DNA from: an uncultured Clostridia bacterium
GTDB lineage: Bacteria; Bacillota; Clostridia; Christensenellales; Aristaeellaceae
NCBI GenBank assembly: GCA_947565865.1
Contig: CANOHT010000020.1
Location: forward strand, 1 to 56,859
DNA length: 56,859 bases
Direction of reading: 5' to 3'
Both the position numbers and the translations under genes were made by a program. A model generated the notes under the pieces. The model saw only the letters and a program-made list of their open reading frames with translations, made no database searches and was not told the DNA's origin. Below, one piece after another: positions 8,003 to 17,040 of this stretch (position 1 is the first letter of the stretch; each line of letters begins with the position of its first letter).

Positions 8003-8863
8003 ATGGATTGGCTGGATCGAATGAATCAAGCCATGGACTACATCGAAGATCATCTGGATGAAGCGATTCCCTGCGAAACGCTGGCGAAAATCGCCTGCTG
8101 CTCGACCTATCACTTTCAGCGAATGTTTGCCTATATTGCCAATATGCCCCTGGGCGAGTATATCCGCCGCAGGCGCATGGCCATGGCGGCCGTGGATCTT
8201 ACCTCAGGCATGAGCGTGATGAACGCCGCCGTCAAATATGGCTATGAATCCGCAACTTCCTTTAACCGGGCGTTCCAGAAGATGCACGGCATCGCACCTT
8301 CCAAGGTGCGCGAAGATGGCGCGGCGGTCAAAGCATTCCCGAAGCTGCGCTTTCACCTGACGCTGAGCGGCGGGATGGAGCTGAATTACCGGATCGAACA
8401 TAGAGCAAGCTTTTCGGTTGTCGGCTGGAGCGAGCCCTTGAGCGAACGGCTGGAGGAGAACTTCGCGGTCGTGCCCAAGCTATGGCAGCGGGTTGCCGAA
8501 AACGGCTGTATCGAGCGCCTGATGGCCTTGAATCATCAGATGCCCTATGGTTTGCTGGGGGTAAGCTTGTGCCACGAAAGCAACTGGCGCTATGTCATTG
8601 GGGTTGCCACTGACGATGCCGTCCCCGAGCTTGAACGGTTTGAAATTAGCAGCCTGACATGGGCCGTCTTTCCCGGTGAAGGCGCGTGCCCCCAGGCTAT
8701 TCAGTCCCTGGAGCAGCGTGTCGTGACAGAGTGGCTTCCGACCTCCGGCTATGAATATGCCGTTGGTCCTGATCTGGAAGTCTATTTATCCCCAGACTCA
8801 CAGCAATCCCGGTTTGAAGTATGGATTCCTGTTGTCAAACGCGCCGAAAACGCTGATGCATAA
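8003..8863 (+). CDS. AraC family regulator with GyrI-like effector domain
   Basis: A 286-residue regulator. Residues about 8-105 are two AraC helix-turn-helix units (LAKIACCSTYHFQRMFAYI and VMNAAVKYGYESATSFNRAF). The rest is a GyrI-like small-molecule-binding domain (from about FSVVGWSEPLSERLEENF to YLSPDSQQSRFEVWIPV), as in the Rob/BmrR and 'transcription activator effector-binding' families. Such proteins typically sense cationic drugs or metabolites and activate nearby or distant transport genes. No obvious target gene is adjacent, so autoregulation or a distant target is possible. ATG 8003 was chosen because AAAGGAGGG lies at the right distance; an upstream in-frame ATG would begin within the promoter. 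Confidence 0.88.
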   Translation: MDWLDRMNQAMDYIEDHLDEAIPCETLAKIACCSTYHFQRMFAYIANMPLGEYIRRRRMAMAAVDLTSGMSVMNAAVKYGYESATSFNRAFQKMHGIAPSKVREDGAAVKAFPKLRFHLTLSGGMELNYRIEHRASFSVVGWSEPLSERLEENFAVVPKLWQRVAENGCIERLMALNHQMPYGLLGVSLCHESNWRYVIGVATDDAVPELERFEISSLTWAVFPGEGACPQAIQSLEQRVVTEWLPTSGYEYAVGPDLEVYLSPDSQQSRFEVWIPVVKRAENADA

Positions 8864-8882
8864 AAGATTTGCAATGCTCCTT

Positions 8883-8910
8883 GCCCCGCGCTTTGTTGCG
8901 CGGGGCTTTT
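8883..8910 (+). terminator. Intrinsic terminator after the AraC-type gene
   Basis: A nine-bp GC-rich stem, GCCCCGCGC (8883-8891) with GCGCGGGGC (8898-8906), followed by four T. Confidence 0.85.
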
Positions 8911-8959
8911 GCTGCAACTATAGCAAATTTCGGTCGGTTTTGCAAATTAAATACCGAAG

Positions 8960-8987
8960 TCGGTTTGCTTGAGCTAAAACAAACCGA
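8960..8987. repeat. Inverted repeat upstream of the flippase promoter
   Basis: TCGGTTTG (8960-8967) is inverted as CAAACCGA (8980-8987), and the motif CCGAAGTC occurs twice (8954-8961 and 8984-8991). A related TCGGTCGGTTTTGCAA precedes them. The cluster is about 80 bp upstream of the flippase -35 box. It could be an operator, but no regulator can be assigned. Confidence 0.4.
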
Positions 8988-9066
8988 AGTCTGCCTTGCG
9001 TGCCGCTGTTGTTGCGGCGACTGCTGACGCCGTGAGAATGGATTGATGCGACTTTTCCATCAGCTC

Positions 9067-9095
9067 TTGTACCTTTGCGCCTTTCGGCGTATAAT
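9067..9095 (+). promoter_or_regulatory. Promoter of the flippase-yabN transcript
   Basis: TTGTAC (9067-9072), 17-bp spacer, TATAAT (9090-9095); start near 9102, about 40 nt before ATG 9141. Confidence 0.82.
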
Positions 9096-9140
9096 AGCTA
9101 TGATTGCTCGTGCTTTATTTGAAGGAAAGGATCACCACTT

Positions 9141-10712
9141 ATGGCAAAAGCATCAAAGTCTATCGTGAGCGGTATGACTGTACTGGGCTTGGCGGGAATT
9201 ATTTGCAAGTTGGTCGGCGTTCTGTTTGTTATTCCCCTGACCTGGTTGATCGGCACAGACGGCCTCGGCATTTATCAGGCGGTCTTCCCGACGTATAATC
9301 TGCTGCTGACGGTATCCTCCGCCGGGCTGCCTGTGGCCATTTCTCGGATGGTCAGCCATTGCCTGGCCAAGGATGATCCCCGCAATGCCCGCAAGGTCTT
9401 TCGGATAGCCCTATGCCTTTTGGCGGCGCTGGGGCTGATCTGTACCATCTTCATGCTGGCCGGCAGTGATTTGCTGGCCGCCAGGGTGAAGCAGCCGGAA
9501 GCCAAGCTTGGTTTCCTTGTCATTGCTCCCTGCGTGGCGCTGGTATGCATCTTATCGGCTTTCCGCGGCTTTATGCAGGGCCAGCAGAACATGGTTCCAA
9601 CCGCCACCTCCCAGCTGATCGAGCAGGTGGGCAAGGTCTTTCTGGCGCTGCCCCTGGCCTACATCGGCGCTCAGGTCAGTCCTGCCGCCGGAGCCGCCGG
9701 GGCGCTGCTCGGCACTACGATTGTCGAGGGACTTGCCCTGCTTTACATGATGATCCTCTTTCTGCGCCGCAGCCGTGCTTTCAGCGCCATACCACAGCTA
9801 AGTGAGGATGAACCGATCGCCGCGCATGACCTGACCTCCCGGCTTATAAAGATTTCCATTCCCATCACCATCAGCGCCTGCATCGTTCCTTTAGCGCAGT
9901 TTGTGGATTCCGCGATGCTGGTGGATCGCATGCTGGTGTCAGGCATGACCATTGACCAGGCTCGCCCGCTGTACGGCATCTTCACCGGCATGGTCATCCG
10001 CCTTATCAACATCCCCACGGCCCTGGCCCTGGCTGTGTCCATGAGCCTGGTACCGGCCATATCCGCCGCCAAAGCCACAGAAGATTACGGCGCCATCGCA
10101 CGCCAAAGCGATTTAGGGCTGCGGTTTGCCTTTCTGATCGGCCTCCCCTGCTCTGTCGGCATGAGCGTCCTGGCCACGCCCATTCTGTCCTTTTTCTATG
10201 GCAGTACCATCAGCGGCGAGCAGCTGCGCATCGGCGGTGAGCTGCTCACCGTCTCTGCCATGACGGTGGTGCTGTTCACCGTGGTTCAGGCGACCAGCAG
10301 CATTCTTCAAGGCCTTCACAAGCAGCGCATCCCCATGTATACCCTGGTGGCCGGCGTGGCCTGCAAGATTGCCTTGAACTATGTGCTGGTGGGAATCCCC
10401 GGCGTCAACATTCACGGCGGGCCCATCGCGTCCATCGTGTGCTACACCGTGTCCATGGTGCCCAATCTGTACTATGTGGTCAAGTATGGCAGGATGCGCT
10501 TCAACTGGATCGGGTGGATCGTTCGTCCCGGCATTGCCGCCGCCGTGATGGGCGTCATTGTCTGGCTGATGCGCGAGACGCTGCCCGCCCATCCGCTGGC
10601 GACCCTCTGCGAGGTGACGGCAGGCATCGCGATCTTCATTGGCATGGCATTGGCCGTCAAGGCTGTTACTCCCGATGATTTCAAAGCGCTGAGGCGCAGG
10701 AAGAAAGCGTGA
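9141..10712 (+). CDS. MATE/MurJ-fold polysaccharide flippase (SpoVB/YtgP/YabM-like)
   Basis: A 523-residue integral membrane protein of the MVF/PST superfamily with about 13-14 hydrophobic segments. The N-terminus ISGM..LGLAGIICKLVGVLFVIPL-type helix and the loop GTDGLGIYQAVFPTYNLLL are typical of the YtgP/SpoVB/YabM branch that moves lipid-linked sugars, including lipid II, across the cytoplasmic membrane. It lies directly before yabN, an arrangement that matches Bacillus yabM-yabN-yabO, so YabM is the closest positional counterpart; whether it moves lipid II or another lipid-linked glycan cannot be told. GGAAAGGA precedes the ATG, and the stop is 10 nt from the yabN start. Confidence 0.85.
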   Translation: MAKASKSIVSGMTVLGLAGIICKLVGVLFVIPLTWLIGTDGLGIYQAVFPTYNLLLTVSSAGLPVAISRMVSHCLAKDDPRNARKVFRIALCLLAALGLICTIFMLAGSDLLAARVKQPEAKLGFLVIAPCVALVCILSAFRGFMQGQQNMVPTATSQLIEQVGKVFLALPLAYIGAQVSPAAGAAGALLGTTIVEGLALLYMMILFLRRSRAFSAIPQLSEDEPIAAHDLTSRLIKISIPITISACIVPLAQFVDSAMLVDRMLVSGMTIDQARPLYGIFTGMVIRLINIPTALALAVSMSLVPAISAAKATEDYGAIARQSDLGLRFAFLIGLPCSVGMSVLATPILSFFYGSTISGEQLRIGGELLTVSAMTVVLFTVVQATSSILQGLHKQRIPMYTLVAGVACKIALNYVLVGIPGVNIHGGPIASIVCYTVSMVPNLYYVVKYGRMRFNWIGWIVRPGIAAAVMGVIVWLMRETLPAHPLATLCEVTAGIAIFIGMALAVKAVTPDDFKALRRRKKA

Positions 10713-10722
10713 GGTGGATTCC

Positions 10723-12192
10723 ATGAAACCGACCATTACCATCGTTTCGCTGGGGCCCGGCAATCCCGGCCTGCTTACCCTGGAAACAGCCGAGGTGCTT
10801 CGCGGCGCAAAGCGGCTGATCCTGCGCACAGGACAGCATCCTGTGGCGGATTGGCTGACGGTGCAGCATATATCCTTTGAAACGCTCGACGGCCTGTATG
10901 AAGACTGCTGGGATTTTGACGAATTGAATGATGCCATTGCTCGCAAACTATGGCAGGAAGCCGCGTTGCAGCCCCTTGTCTACGCAGTGATGGACATGAC
11001 TGCCGACGCCTCCATCGGCGTTCTGGACGCCTTAAAGCCCGAGGATGGCACACTTCTTCGTCTCGCAGGCGTGAGCTGTGCCGACGCCTGCATGAGCCTC
11101 GTTCCAGCCGCGCAGCTGACAGCCCAGGGACTGCGCATTCTTCCCGCCATCGCCTGTGCTGGCGCCGCGCCAGACCCCGGCATGCCCCTGCTGATTGTCG
11201 AGCTCGATCATCCCGCCCTGGCCGGCGATGTGAAGCTTTGGTTATCGGAGCTGTACGACGAGGAAATGGAAGTCCTGTTCTTTCCCTCCAGTGTCAAAGC
11301 CGCGCGCAAGGCGAAGCGAATGCCATTGATGGAGGTGGATCGGCAAAAGCACTACGATCATACGGTCTGTCTGTATATACCCGCGGCGCCCTTGGAGCGG
11401 CGGCAGCGATACTGCTTTTCGGATTTGCTGGCTATCATGGATATTCTTAGGGGCGATAAGGGCTGCCCCTGGGATCGTGAGCAAACCCATCAATCCCTGC
11501 GGAAGTATTTGATAGAGGAAGCTTACGAGGCGGTTTCCGCCATTGATGAGGGTGATCCGGACCATCTGGCGGATGAGCTTGGCGATGTGCTTTTGCAAAT
11601 CGTCTTCCATGCTCATGTGGCCCGAAGCCATGGCACATTTGCCATTGGCGATGTCATCACTGCCATTTGCCGCAAAATGATCTATCGCCATGCTCATATC
11701 TTCGGCGCTGACCACTGCGCGACGGCCGAGGCTGTAGCCGCCAACTGGGAAAAGCTGAAGAAGGCCGAAAAGCATCTCACCACCCAGGCCTCCGTGCTGG
11801 CTGACGTGTCGAAGGGACTTCCCGCGCTGATGCGCGCCGCCAAGGTTCAGAAGAAAGCGTCGCAGGTTGGCTTTGACTGGGACACGGCCGAAGCGGCGCT
11901 GCCGAAGATTCACGAGGAAGCGGACGAGGTGCTGGCGGAGCTTCAGGCACAGCGCGATCCCGGTGAGGAATTGGGCGATTTGCTCTTTTCCTGCGTCAAT
12001 GTTGCCCGGCTTTGTGGCCAGGATCCGGAAGAAATCCTGCATCGGGCTTCGGAAAAGTTCATTCGGCGCTTTAAGGCCATGGAAAATCTCATAATTTCGG
12101 CCGGAAAATCGCTGGAGGACTTGACTTTAGAAGAAATGGATGTATACTGGAATCAGGTTAAATTGGCACAGAACAGCTGTGGCCTCATTTAA
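10723..12192 (+). CDS. yabN: YabN-type fusion: tetrapyrrole methylase-like domain plus MazG pyrophosphohydrolase
   Basis: A 489-residue protein. Residues 1-210 resemble the tetrapyrrole (corrin/porphyrin) methylase fold (VSLGPGNPGLLTLETAEVL at the N-terminus). Residues about 230-485 carry two MazG units: CPWDREQTHQSLRKYLIEEA with the metal-binding EExxE (EEAYE) and DELGDV, and a second EEADEVLAEL...EELGDLLFSC. MazG enzymes hydrolyse NTPs, or aberrant nucleotides, to NMP. I prefer ATG 10723 with GAGGTGG five nt upstream over GTG 10714. The function of the methylase-like half is unknown in this family. Confidence 0.9.
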   Translation: MKPTITIVSLGPGNPGLLTLETAEVLRGAKRLILRTGQHPVADWLTVQHISFETLDGLYEDCWDFDELNDAIARKLWQEAALQPLVYAVMDMTADASIGVLDALKPEDGTLLRLAGVSCADACMSLVPAAQLTAQGLRILPAIACAGAAPDPGMPLLIVELDHPALAGDVKLWLSELYDEEMEVLFFPSSVKAARKAKRMPLMEVDRQKHYDHTVCLYIPAAPLERRQRYCFSDLLAIMDILRGDKGCPWDREQTHQSLRKYLIEEAYEAVSAIDEGDPDHLADELGDVLLQIVFHAHVARSHGTFAIGDVITAICRKMIYRHAHIFGADHCATAEAVAANWEKLKKAEKHLTTQASVLADVSKGLPALMRAAKVQKKASQVGFDWDTAEAALPKIHEEADEVLAELQAQRDPGEELGDLLFSCVNVARLCGQDPEEILHRASEKFIRRFKAMENLIISAGKSLEDLTLEEMDVYWNQVKLAQNSCGLI

Positions 12193-12306
12193 CTGTGCCT
12201 CGCGCCAGAACGGCGCTATGGCTTGAATCAAACGGGCCTTACAGGCCCACCATATTTTCAGACTGTGCCCTATGGCACGGTTCAACAAGCAAGGAGGAAA
12301 TTAACC

Positions 12307-12582
12307 ATGAACAAGACCGAACTGACCGCTGCCCTGGCCGCCAAGACCGGCCTGGCTAAGAAGGACGCCGAGAAGGCTGTGAACGCCTTTGTGGAGGTTG
12401 TCACCGAGACCCTGACTGCCGGCGAAAAGGTGCAGGTTGTTGGCTTTGGCACCTTCGAGGTGAAGGAGCGTCCCGCCCGCACCGCCCGCAATCCCCGCAC
12501 CGGTGAGGAAATTCAGATTGAAGCCTCCAAGGCTCCCTCGTTCAAGGTCGGCAAGGCCCTGAAGGACGCTGTGAACGGCTAA
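12307..12582 (+). CDS. hup: HU family nucleoid protein
   Basis: A 91-residue HU/IHF-fold protein that bends and compacts DNA as a dimer. It shows the N-terminal helices (MNKTELTAALAAKTGLAKKD) and the DNA-binding beta arm with GFGTFEVKERPARTARNPRT, including the RNP motif with the conserved proline. A strong AAGGAGG precedes ATG 12307, fitting high expression. The 114-nt gap after yabN contains two small hairpins (GGGCC/GGCCC near 12235-12247 and GTGCC/GGCAC near 12265-12278) that could separate its mRNA from yabN. It sits between yabN and rqcP as in many Clostridia. Confidence 0.95.
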   Translation: MNKTELTAALAAKTGLAKKDAEKAVNAFVEVVTETLTAGEKVQVVGFGTFEVKERPARTARNPRTGEEIQIEASKAPSFKVGKALKDAVNG

Positions 12583-12600
12583 TTCAGCTCTTTGTTCATG

Positions 12601-12628
12601 CCCGCAGGTTATGGCCTGCGGGTTTTTT
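12601..12628 (+). terminator. Intrinsic terminator after hup
   Basis: CCCGCAGG (12601-12608) pairs with CCTGCGGG (12615-12622), followed by six T. The rqcP ribosome binding site (TAGGAGG) begins right after it, so rqcP depends on read-through or on a promoter I do not see. Confidence 0.85.
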
Positions 12629-12645
12629 CGTAGGAGGTTCTTTTT

Positions 12646-12918
12646 ATGCGTCTTGATAAGTTTTTGAAGGTTTCCCGCATCATCAAGCGCCGTACCGTAG
12701 CCAATGAGGCCTGCTCCGGCGGCCGCGTAACGCTTAACGGCAAGGTATGCAAGCCTGGCGCGGAGGTCAAGCCCGGCGATATCATGACCATCCGCTTTGG
12801 CGATCGATACGGAAAGTACGAAATTCTCTCCGTGGCGGAGACGGTGCGCAAAGACAGCGCAGCAGATTTATACCGCGTTTTGTCCGAGGATGAAGGCGTG
12901 GCGCAGGAGCGCAGCTGA
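12646..12918 (+). CDS. rqcP: RqcP (YabO), S4-domain ribosome quality-control factor
   Basis: A 90-residue protein consisting almost entirely of an S4 RNA-binding domain (MRLDKFLKVSRIIKRRTVAN, ACSGGRVTLNGKVCKPGAEV, GDIMTIRFGDR). RqcP/YabO acts with RqcH on stalled 60S-like 50S subunits to support alanine tailing of nascent chains. Length and sequence match the Firmicutes family. GGAGG precedes the ATG. The position after yabN and HU reproduces the Bacillus yabN-yabO neighbourhood. Its short C-terminal tail (SEDEGVAQERS) is acidic and likely disordered. Confidence 0.9.
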   Translation: MRLDKFLKVSRIIKRRTVANEACSGGRVTLNGKVCKPGAEVKPGDIMTIRFGDRYGKYEILSVAETVRKDSAADLYRVLSEDEGVAQERS

Positions 12919-12933
12919 GACGGGAGGATCGCC

Positions 12934-14094
12934 ATGTGGTACGTTATTCTGCTGGCAGGCGGAAGCGGCAGCCGAATGGGCGCGGAGTGCAATAAGGTAC
13001 TTCTTCCCCTGCTGAACGAAACGGTGCTCCTGCGCGCCGCGCGGGCCTTTGTCGGGCTGGTTGACGGCATGATTGTCACCGTCCGCCCGGAAGACGAACA
13101 GGCTGTCCGTGATCTCTTTGCCCGCGCCGCGCTCCCCTGCCCTATTCTGATCGCCAATGGCGGCTCAACCCGTCAGGCATCGGTATGGCATGGGCTTCAG
13201 GCTCTGCCGGAAACCTGCGACAAGGTCATGATCCACGATGCTGCCCGCTGCCTGGTGGATGGTCAAACCATCCGCCGCGTCATGGCCTCCGTAGAGAGCC
13301 GCGGAACAGGCGTGGCCGCCATTCCCTGCGTGGATACCGTGAAAATGGCCGATAGCCATGAACGTGCCGTCAGCACACCTGATCGCGCCGCGCTGAGGGC
13401 CATTCAGACCCCCCAAGGGTTTACCGTGGAGCTGATTAGGCAGGCACATCTACGTGCCGCTCAGGATGGCTTTCTGGGGACGGACGACGCCTCTCTGGTC
13501 GAGCATATGGGGCTGCCTGTACAGCTGACCGCGGGCCATCGCCGCAACATCAAATTGACGACGCCGGAGGATATGCTGATGGCAGAAGCTTTCCTGAAGC
13601 CCGCGCAAGGCCTTCCCGACCTTCGGATTGGTCAGGGCTATGATGTCCACCAGTTGGCAGAAAACCGCCCATTGGTGCTGTGCGGCGTTACCGTACCCCA
13701 TACCAGGGGCCTTTGGGGCCACAGCGATGCTGATGTGGCCCTTCACGCGCTGATGGATGCTATGCTTGGCGCAATGGCCCTGGGCGACATTGGCCGGCAC
13801 TTTCCAGACAGCGACCCGCAATACAAAGGCATTTCCTCCATGCTGCTGCTGTCCCATGTGGCGAGGCTGATGGCGGAGCATCATGCCTGGGTGGCCAACG
13901 CCGACATTACCATCGTAGCACAGCGGCCCAAGCTCCTGCCCTATATTCCGCAAATGCGGCAAAACGTCGCAGCTGCCCTGGGGCTTCCCTTGGAGCGCAT
14001 CAATGTTAAAGCGACGACGACGGAGCGTCTGGGCTTTGAGGGCCAGGAAGAAGGCATTAGCGCTCAGGCTGTCTGCATGGTTCAGCAGATGTAA
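12934..14094 (+). CDS. ispDF: Bifunctional IspD-IspF (MEP cytidylyltransferase / MEcPP synthase)
   Basis: A 386-residue fusion of two MEP-pathway enzymes. Residues 1-225 are IspD (2-C-methyl-D-erythritol 4-phosphate cytidylyltransferase) with the nucleotide-binding LLAGGSGSRMGAECNKVLLPL-type start and VMIHDAARCLV. Residues about 230-386 are IspF (2,4-cyclodiphosphate synthase) with metal ligands in YDVHQL and GHSDADV, the FPDSD loop, and the end motif VKATTTERLGFEG. IspD and IspF catalyse non-consecutive steps (IspE lies between); fusions are known in several lineages. ATG 12934 follows GGGAGG, 15 nt after rqcP. The dxs gene of the same pathway is at 38976-40856. Confidence 0.94.
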   Translation: MWYVILLAGGSGSRMGAECNKVLLPLLNETVLLRAARAFVGLVDGMIVTVRPEDEQAVRDLFARAALPCPILIANGGSTRQASVWHGLQALPETCDKVMIHDAARCLVDGQTIRRVMASVESRGTGVAAIPCVDTVKMADSHERAVSTPDRAALRAIQTPQGFTVELIRQAHLRAAQDGFLGTDDASLVEHMGLPVQLTAGHRRNIKLTTPEDMLMAEAFLKPAQGLPDLRIGQGYDVHQLAENRPLVLCGVTVPHTRGLWGHSDADVALHALMDAMLGAMALGDIGRHFPDSDPQYKGISSMLLLSHVARLMAEHHAWVANADITIVAQRPKLLPYIPQMRQNVAAALGLPLERINVKATTTERLGFEGQEEGISAQAVCMVQQM

Positions 14095-14101
14095 GCATCA
14101 T

Positions 14102-14148
14102 AAAAAGGCCGGAACGCCCCGCTGCGGGAAATACGTTCCGGCCTTTTT
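14102..14148. terminator. Strong bidirectional terminator between convergent transcripts
   Basis: A 15-bp perfect stem (14102-14116 with 14134-14148) carries A5 on the left arm and T5 on the right arm, so it works on both strands. It separates ispDF (plus) from the convergent operon of secreted proteins (minus). Confidence 0.92.
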
Positions 14149-14161
14149 GTGATATACTTCA

Positions 14162-15511
14162 TCAATCAAGCTCATTCATCAGGATATAGGTAAGCAATTC
14201 CGAGGGAAGCAGGCGGAGAAGCTTGACCATCATCCGTCGTGTTCCCTCCTCCGCTATCTGTGAGAGCGTTTCTATGTCGGCATCGGATCTGCCGTAAAGG
14301 TCGATAACCGCGCAGTCCGACCAGTCAGGCACAGCGGCTTCCACCGCGTCGATCTGCCAACGACGAGTCAGATAAGGCGTTTCCGCTCCATTGAGGAAGA
14401 TTTGCTCCTCCATAGCTGCCTCAAACGGCTCCGTACTGCAATGGCCCTGGGCATGCTGCGCGAGGGAAAACGCCTTGCTCTCCAGCAGCGAAAACAGGCT
14501 GATATCGCTGCCTTTTTCCGTTGGCGACAGGGCATACCCGCCATAGGCATTCAGCAGCACCGCAGCGCTTTGATCCGCCACTGCGTCATAGCCCGCGCGC
14601 GCCGGGTCATTGATGAGCCGGAGAAACCAGCTTCCGCCGTTCTCCTGCCGTATGAGCGTAAAGCGCAGGTAATAATTCGCAAGCTCCATGCCGCAGCCAA
14701 GCACGACCTCCAGCATATCCTCCCGAAGCCCTGCGGACAGCGTGGCAACCTGCTCGTCCTGCTTCAGTGCCGTCGCGGATATCCCCATAAGCTCGCCGGC
14801 TGCACCGTAGATAATGCTGATTTCATAACGGTATTCATTGGCCAGCGATACGGCGCGGATTTTCTCCCGAGCCGCTCGCACAGCATCCGCCAGACTGATG
14901 TCCAGCACATCGCACCATGCCGCAAGGGCCTGATTCTCCGCGATCACGTCCACAAAATCGCCAAGCAGCAAACCGATGTCGCGGTCATCCACGCGGTACA
15001 GCTTGCGTCGGGCGCCGTTGGCAAATGCGTTGCCAACAAAATTTCCTGTTTCCTCAAGTGGGGATAGATTTTTCAGAAAATCAGACCATAGCACAGCTAT
15101 ATCCGACCATGCAGACGATAGAGCGTCTGTCAAAAGCGCATTTGTTCTCTCCGGACTGTCCTGTGACAGCAAGCCATCTCCCGAGAGCGTCAGCACACCG
15201 CCCGGCAGCATGGTGCCGGTCATACCGAGCATACCGTCCTTCTGCGCCAGGCTGACCTCCAAGAGGTTCTCATCCTTCATGCTTATCCCGAAGGACACAG
15301 CGTTGGGCTGCCATCTCAGCTGATAGCCCAGGCTGTTGACCAGCAACACCAGCGCCTTGATTTCCTCCTCCGGCCCGTCCGGAAACAGCGATACCATCGC
15401 GCTGTCATCCAATTTCCAGGACATGCGCAGCTCATAGGCGTCCTCAGCCAAAGCAGCGAATGGCATCGCGGTCATGAGGAAGACCATGATCCAGACAAGC
15501 AGTCTCTTCAT
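14162..15511 (-). CDS. Secreted protein of unknown function, third of three tandem relatives
   Basis: A 449-residue protein with a clear Sec signal peptide (MKRLLVWIMVFLMTAMPFAALA, predicted cut after ALA). There is no lipobox, LPXTG or C-terminal anchor, so it is probably released to the wall or medium. The mature part alternates beta-rich stretches and short helices, starting with a helix-strand unit (EEEIKALVLLVNSLGYQLRW) that resembles the same region in the 17037-18437 protein. The C-terminus is helical (MMVKLLRLLPSELLTYILM). It lies 20 nt after its upstream relative and ends the operon at the bidirectional terminator. I do not recognise a characterised domain. Confidence 0.75.
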   Translation of the reverse strand: MKRLLVWIMVFLMTAMPFAALAEDAYELRMSWKLDDSAMVSLFPDGPEEEIKALVLLVNSLGYQLRWQPNAVSFGISMKDENLLEVSLAQKDGMLGMTGTMLPGGVLTLSGDGLLSQDSPERTNALLTDALSSAWSDIAVLWSDFLKNLSPLEETGNFVGNAFANGARRKLYRVDDRDIGLLLGDFVDVIAENQALAAWCDVLDISLADAVRAAREKIRAVSLANEYRYEISIIYGAAGELMGISATALKQDEQVATLSAGLREDMLEVVLGCGMELANYYLRFTLIRQENGGSWFLRLINDPARAGYDAVADQSAAVLLNAYGGYALSPTEKGSDISLFSLLESKAFSLAQHAQGHCSTEPFEAAMEEQIFLNGAETPYLTRRWQIDAVEAAVPDWSDCAVIDLYGRSDADIETLSQIAEEGTRRMMVKLLRLLPSELLTYILMNELD

Positions 15512-15531
15512 TGCCCCATACCCTTTCGCGC

Positions 15532-17040
15532 TTATTCCGCGCCGGACAAATCGGTCGCCGTTGCGCCTTCAGGAGAAGGCAGCGCGTCCGGGTGCATGGC
15601 GGACAGCTCGGCAGCCGCGTTGGCAAGCATTTGCAGCAGAATTTCACCACGGTAGCTGTCTGTCATGGCGCTCACATCCTCTGCGCCATCCATGGGCAGG
15701 TTATCCAGAACCCAAGGGCTGGATGTCACAATGCTTCCCTTCAGCGACAGGCTTTCGCCGCCCTGCCGATAGGACAGGGACACCTCCAGCGTTGTCGCAT
15801 TGCGCTTGGCGTTCTTGCTATGGAAGTGTGTGGTCAGCTCAGCCTTAATCGGTTCAAAGGCAGTCAACGTACGACTGCGATCCATGTCAGTCGCCGGAGC
15901 CAGGGACAGCTCCCAAGTGGTTCTGTCGTGGGCGCGCGTGTCCGCATCCACGGTCTGGGTAAACAACCGGGTCAGCTCGAAATCCACCCCCAGCGCCTCG
16001 GCGCTAACCTCTTCGGGCACAACGAGGAGGGTTCCTTGATAGGTTGCCGCCGTATCACTGGTATAAGCCCGCTTCATCTCCAGAGCGATGTCCTGACGCT
16101 GACCATCCAGCGTCAGCTTGGTATTGTCCCCCTCCTGATTGATGGTCAGCATTGTCCAGCCGGCATTGTTCTGCGGCAGCGGGAAGCTCATTTCCGTAGC
16201 CAGGGTCTCGCCCATGGTGGACAGATCGCGTTCCAGAACGATATTGCCTTCCAGAGGCAGAAGATCAATGGCCGCTTCGTAATAGTAAAGCAAACCAGGC
16301 GTCAGATAGGCAGTCTGCTGATCGGCCGCAAGCTGCGCTGTCAGCAGGGCAAGCAGCGCTTCGTCGCTGAACAGGCGGCTCAGCAGCGCTTTGACCTGCT
16401 CCTTGATCAATTGAACCGGGATAACATAGCGCACGGCCATGACCTTGCTGCCATCCGGGCGCTCAAGCACCTGCGGTTCTGCGGCAAAGCCGTTGAGCCA
16501 CAGCTCCACATCGGTTAAATACGGTTGAAGCAGCGGGGCCCAGGCCTCATCCCAGATGCTCTCTGGGATGGAGAAAAGCTTGAGGGCAGCCGTTTGCCAA
16601 AGGGGATTCGCGTCCTCGGCACGGCCAAGCAGGCTGTTCAGCCAGTCGGCGCCGACGGGACAGGTCAATATCAGATTCGGCAGCAGCGCACTGCGCAAGT
16701 ACAGGGAGCTGTCGTTGCCGTACAGCTGCGTCAGCCCAACCTGACGTTCGCCGTCCAGCGTATAGAATTGCAGCTGATACTGTCCCTCCGACTGAATGGC
16801 GCGAATCTGTATTTCCGTACCGCTGAGGGGGGCGAGCAGCTGCGCCAGCGTGCTTTCGCCTTCAACAGACAGCACCGCCGCACCCTTGACGCCGTTGCCA
16901 AACTCAATCTGGCGCTGGAGCTTTTCAGGTAGCGTGTACTCCTCGGTCTCAAAGGCCGCGCCCATCCCCACTGCGCACACGGCAATGGAGAGCATCAAGC
17001 ACATCAGCCTGCGAATCAGGTCAGCATTTCGTTGCATCAT
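15532..17040 (-). CDS. Secreted protein of unknown function, second of three tandem relatives
   Basis: A 502-residue protein. ATG 17040 overlaps the preceding stop as ATGA and has AGGAGG upstream inside the previous gene. The N-terminus has an uncleaved-looking basic stretch followed by a signal segment (LMCLMLSIAVCAVGMGA). The segment NIVLERDLSTMGET closely parallels NVVLERTLSQTSET in the neighbour at 17037-18437, and TTLEVSLSYRQGGESLSLKG parallels STLEITFKYEKVADGDKTV, which is direct evidence that the two are paralogues. The rest is beta-rich with few charged catalytic-looking clusters. No known enzyme motif, metal site or cell-wall-binding repeat was recognised. Confidence 0.75.
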   Translation of the reverse strand: MMQRNADLIRRLMCLMLSIAVCAVGMGAAFETEEYTLPEKLQRQIEFGNGVKGAAVLSVEGESTLAQLLAPLSGTEIQIRAIQSEGQYQLQFYTLDGERQVGLTQLYGNDSSLYLRSALLPNLILTCPVGADWLNSLLGRAEDANPLWQTAALKLFSIPESIWDEAWAPLLQPYLTDVELWLNGFAAEPQVLERPDGSKVMAVRYVIPVQLIKEQVKALLSRLFSDEALLALLTAQLAADQQTAYLTPGLLYYYEAAIDLLPLEGNIVLERDLSTMGETLATEMSFPLPQNNAGWTMLTINQEGDNTKLTLDGQRQDIALEMKRAYTSDTAATYQGTLLVVPEEVSAEALGVDFELTRLFTQTVDADTRAHDRTTWELSLAPATDMDRSRTLTAFEPIKAELTTHFHSKNAKRNATTLEVSLSYRQGGESLSLKGSIVTSSPWVLDNLPMDGAEDVSAMTDSYRGEILLQMLANAAAELSAMHPDALPSPEGATATDLSGAE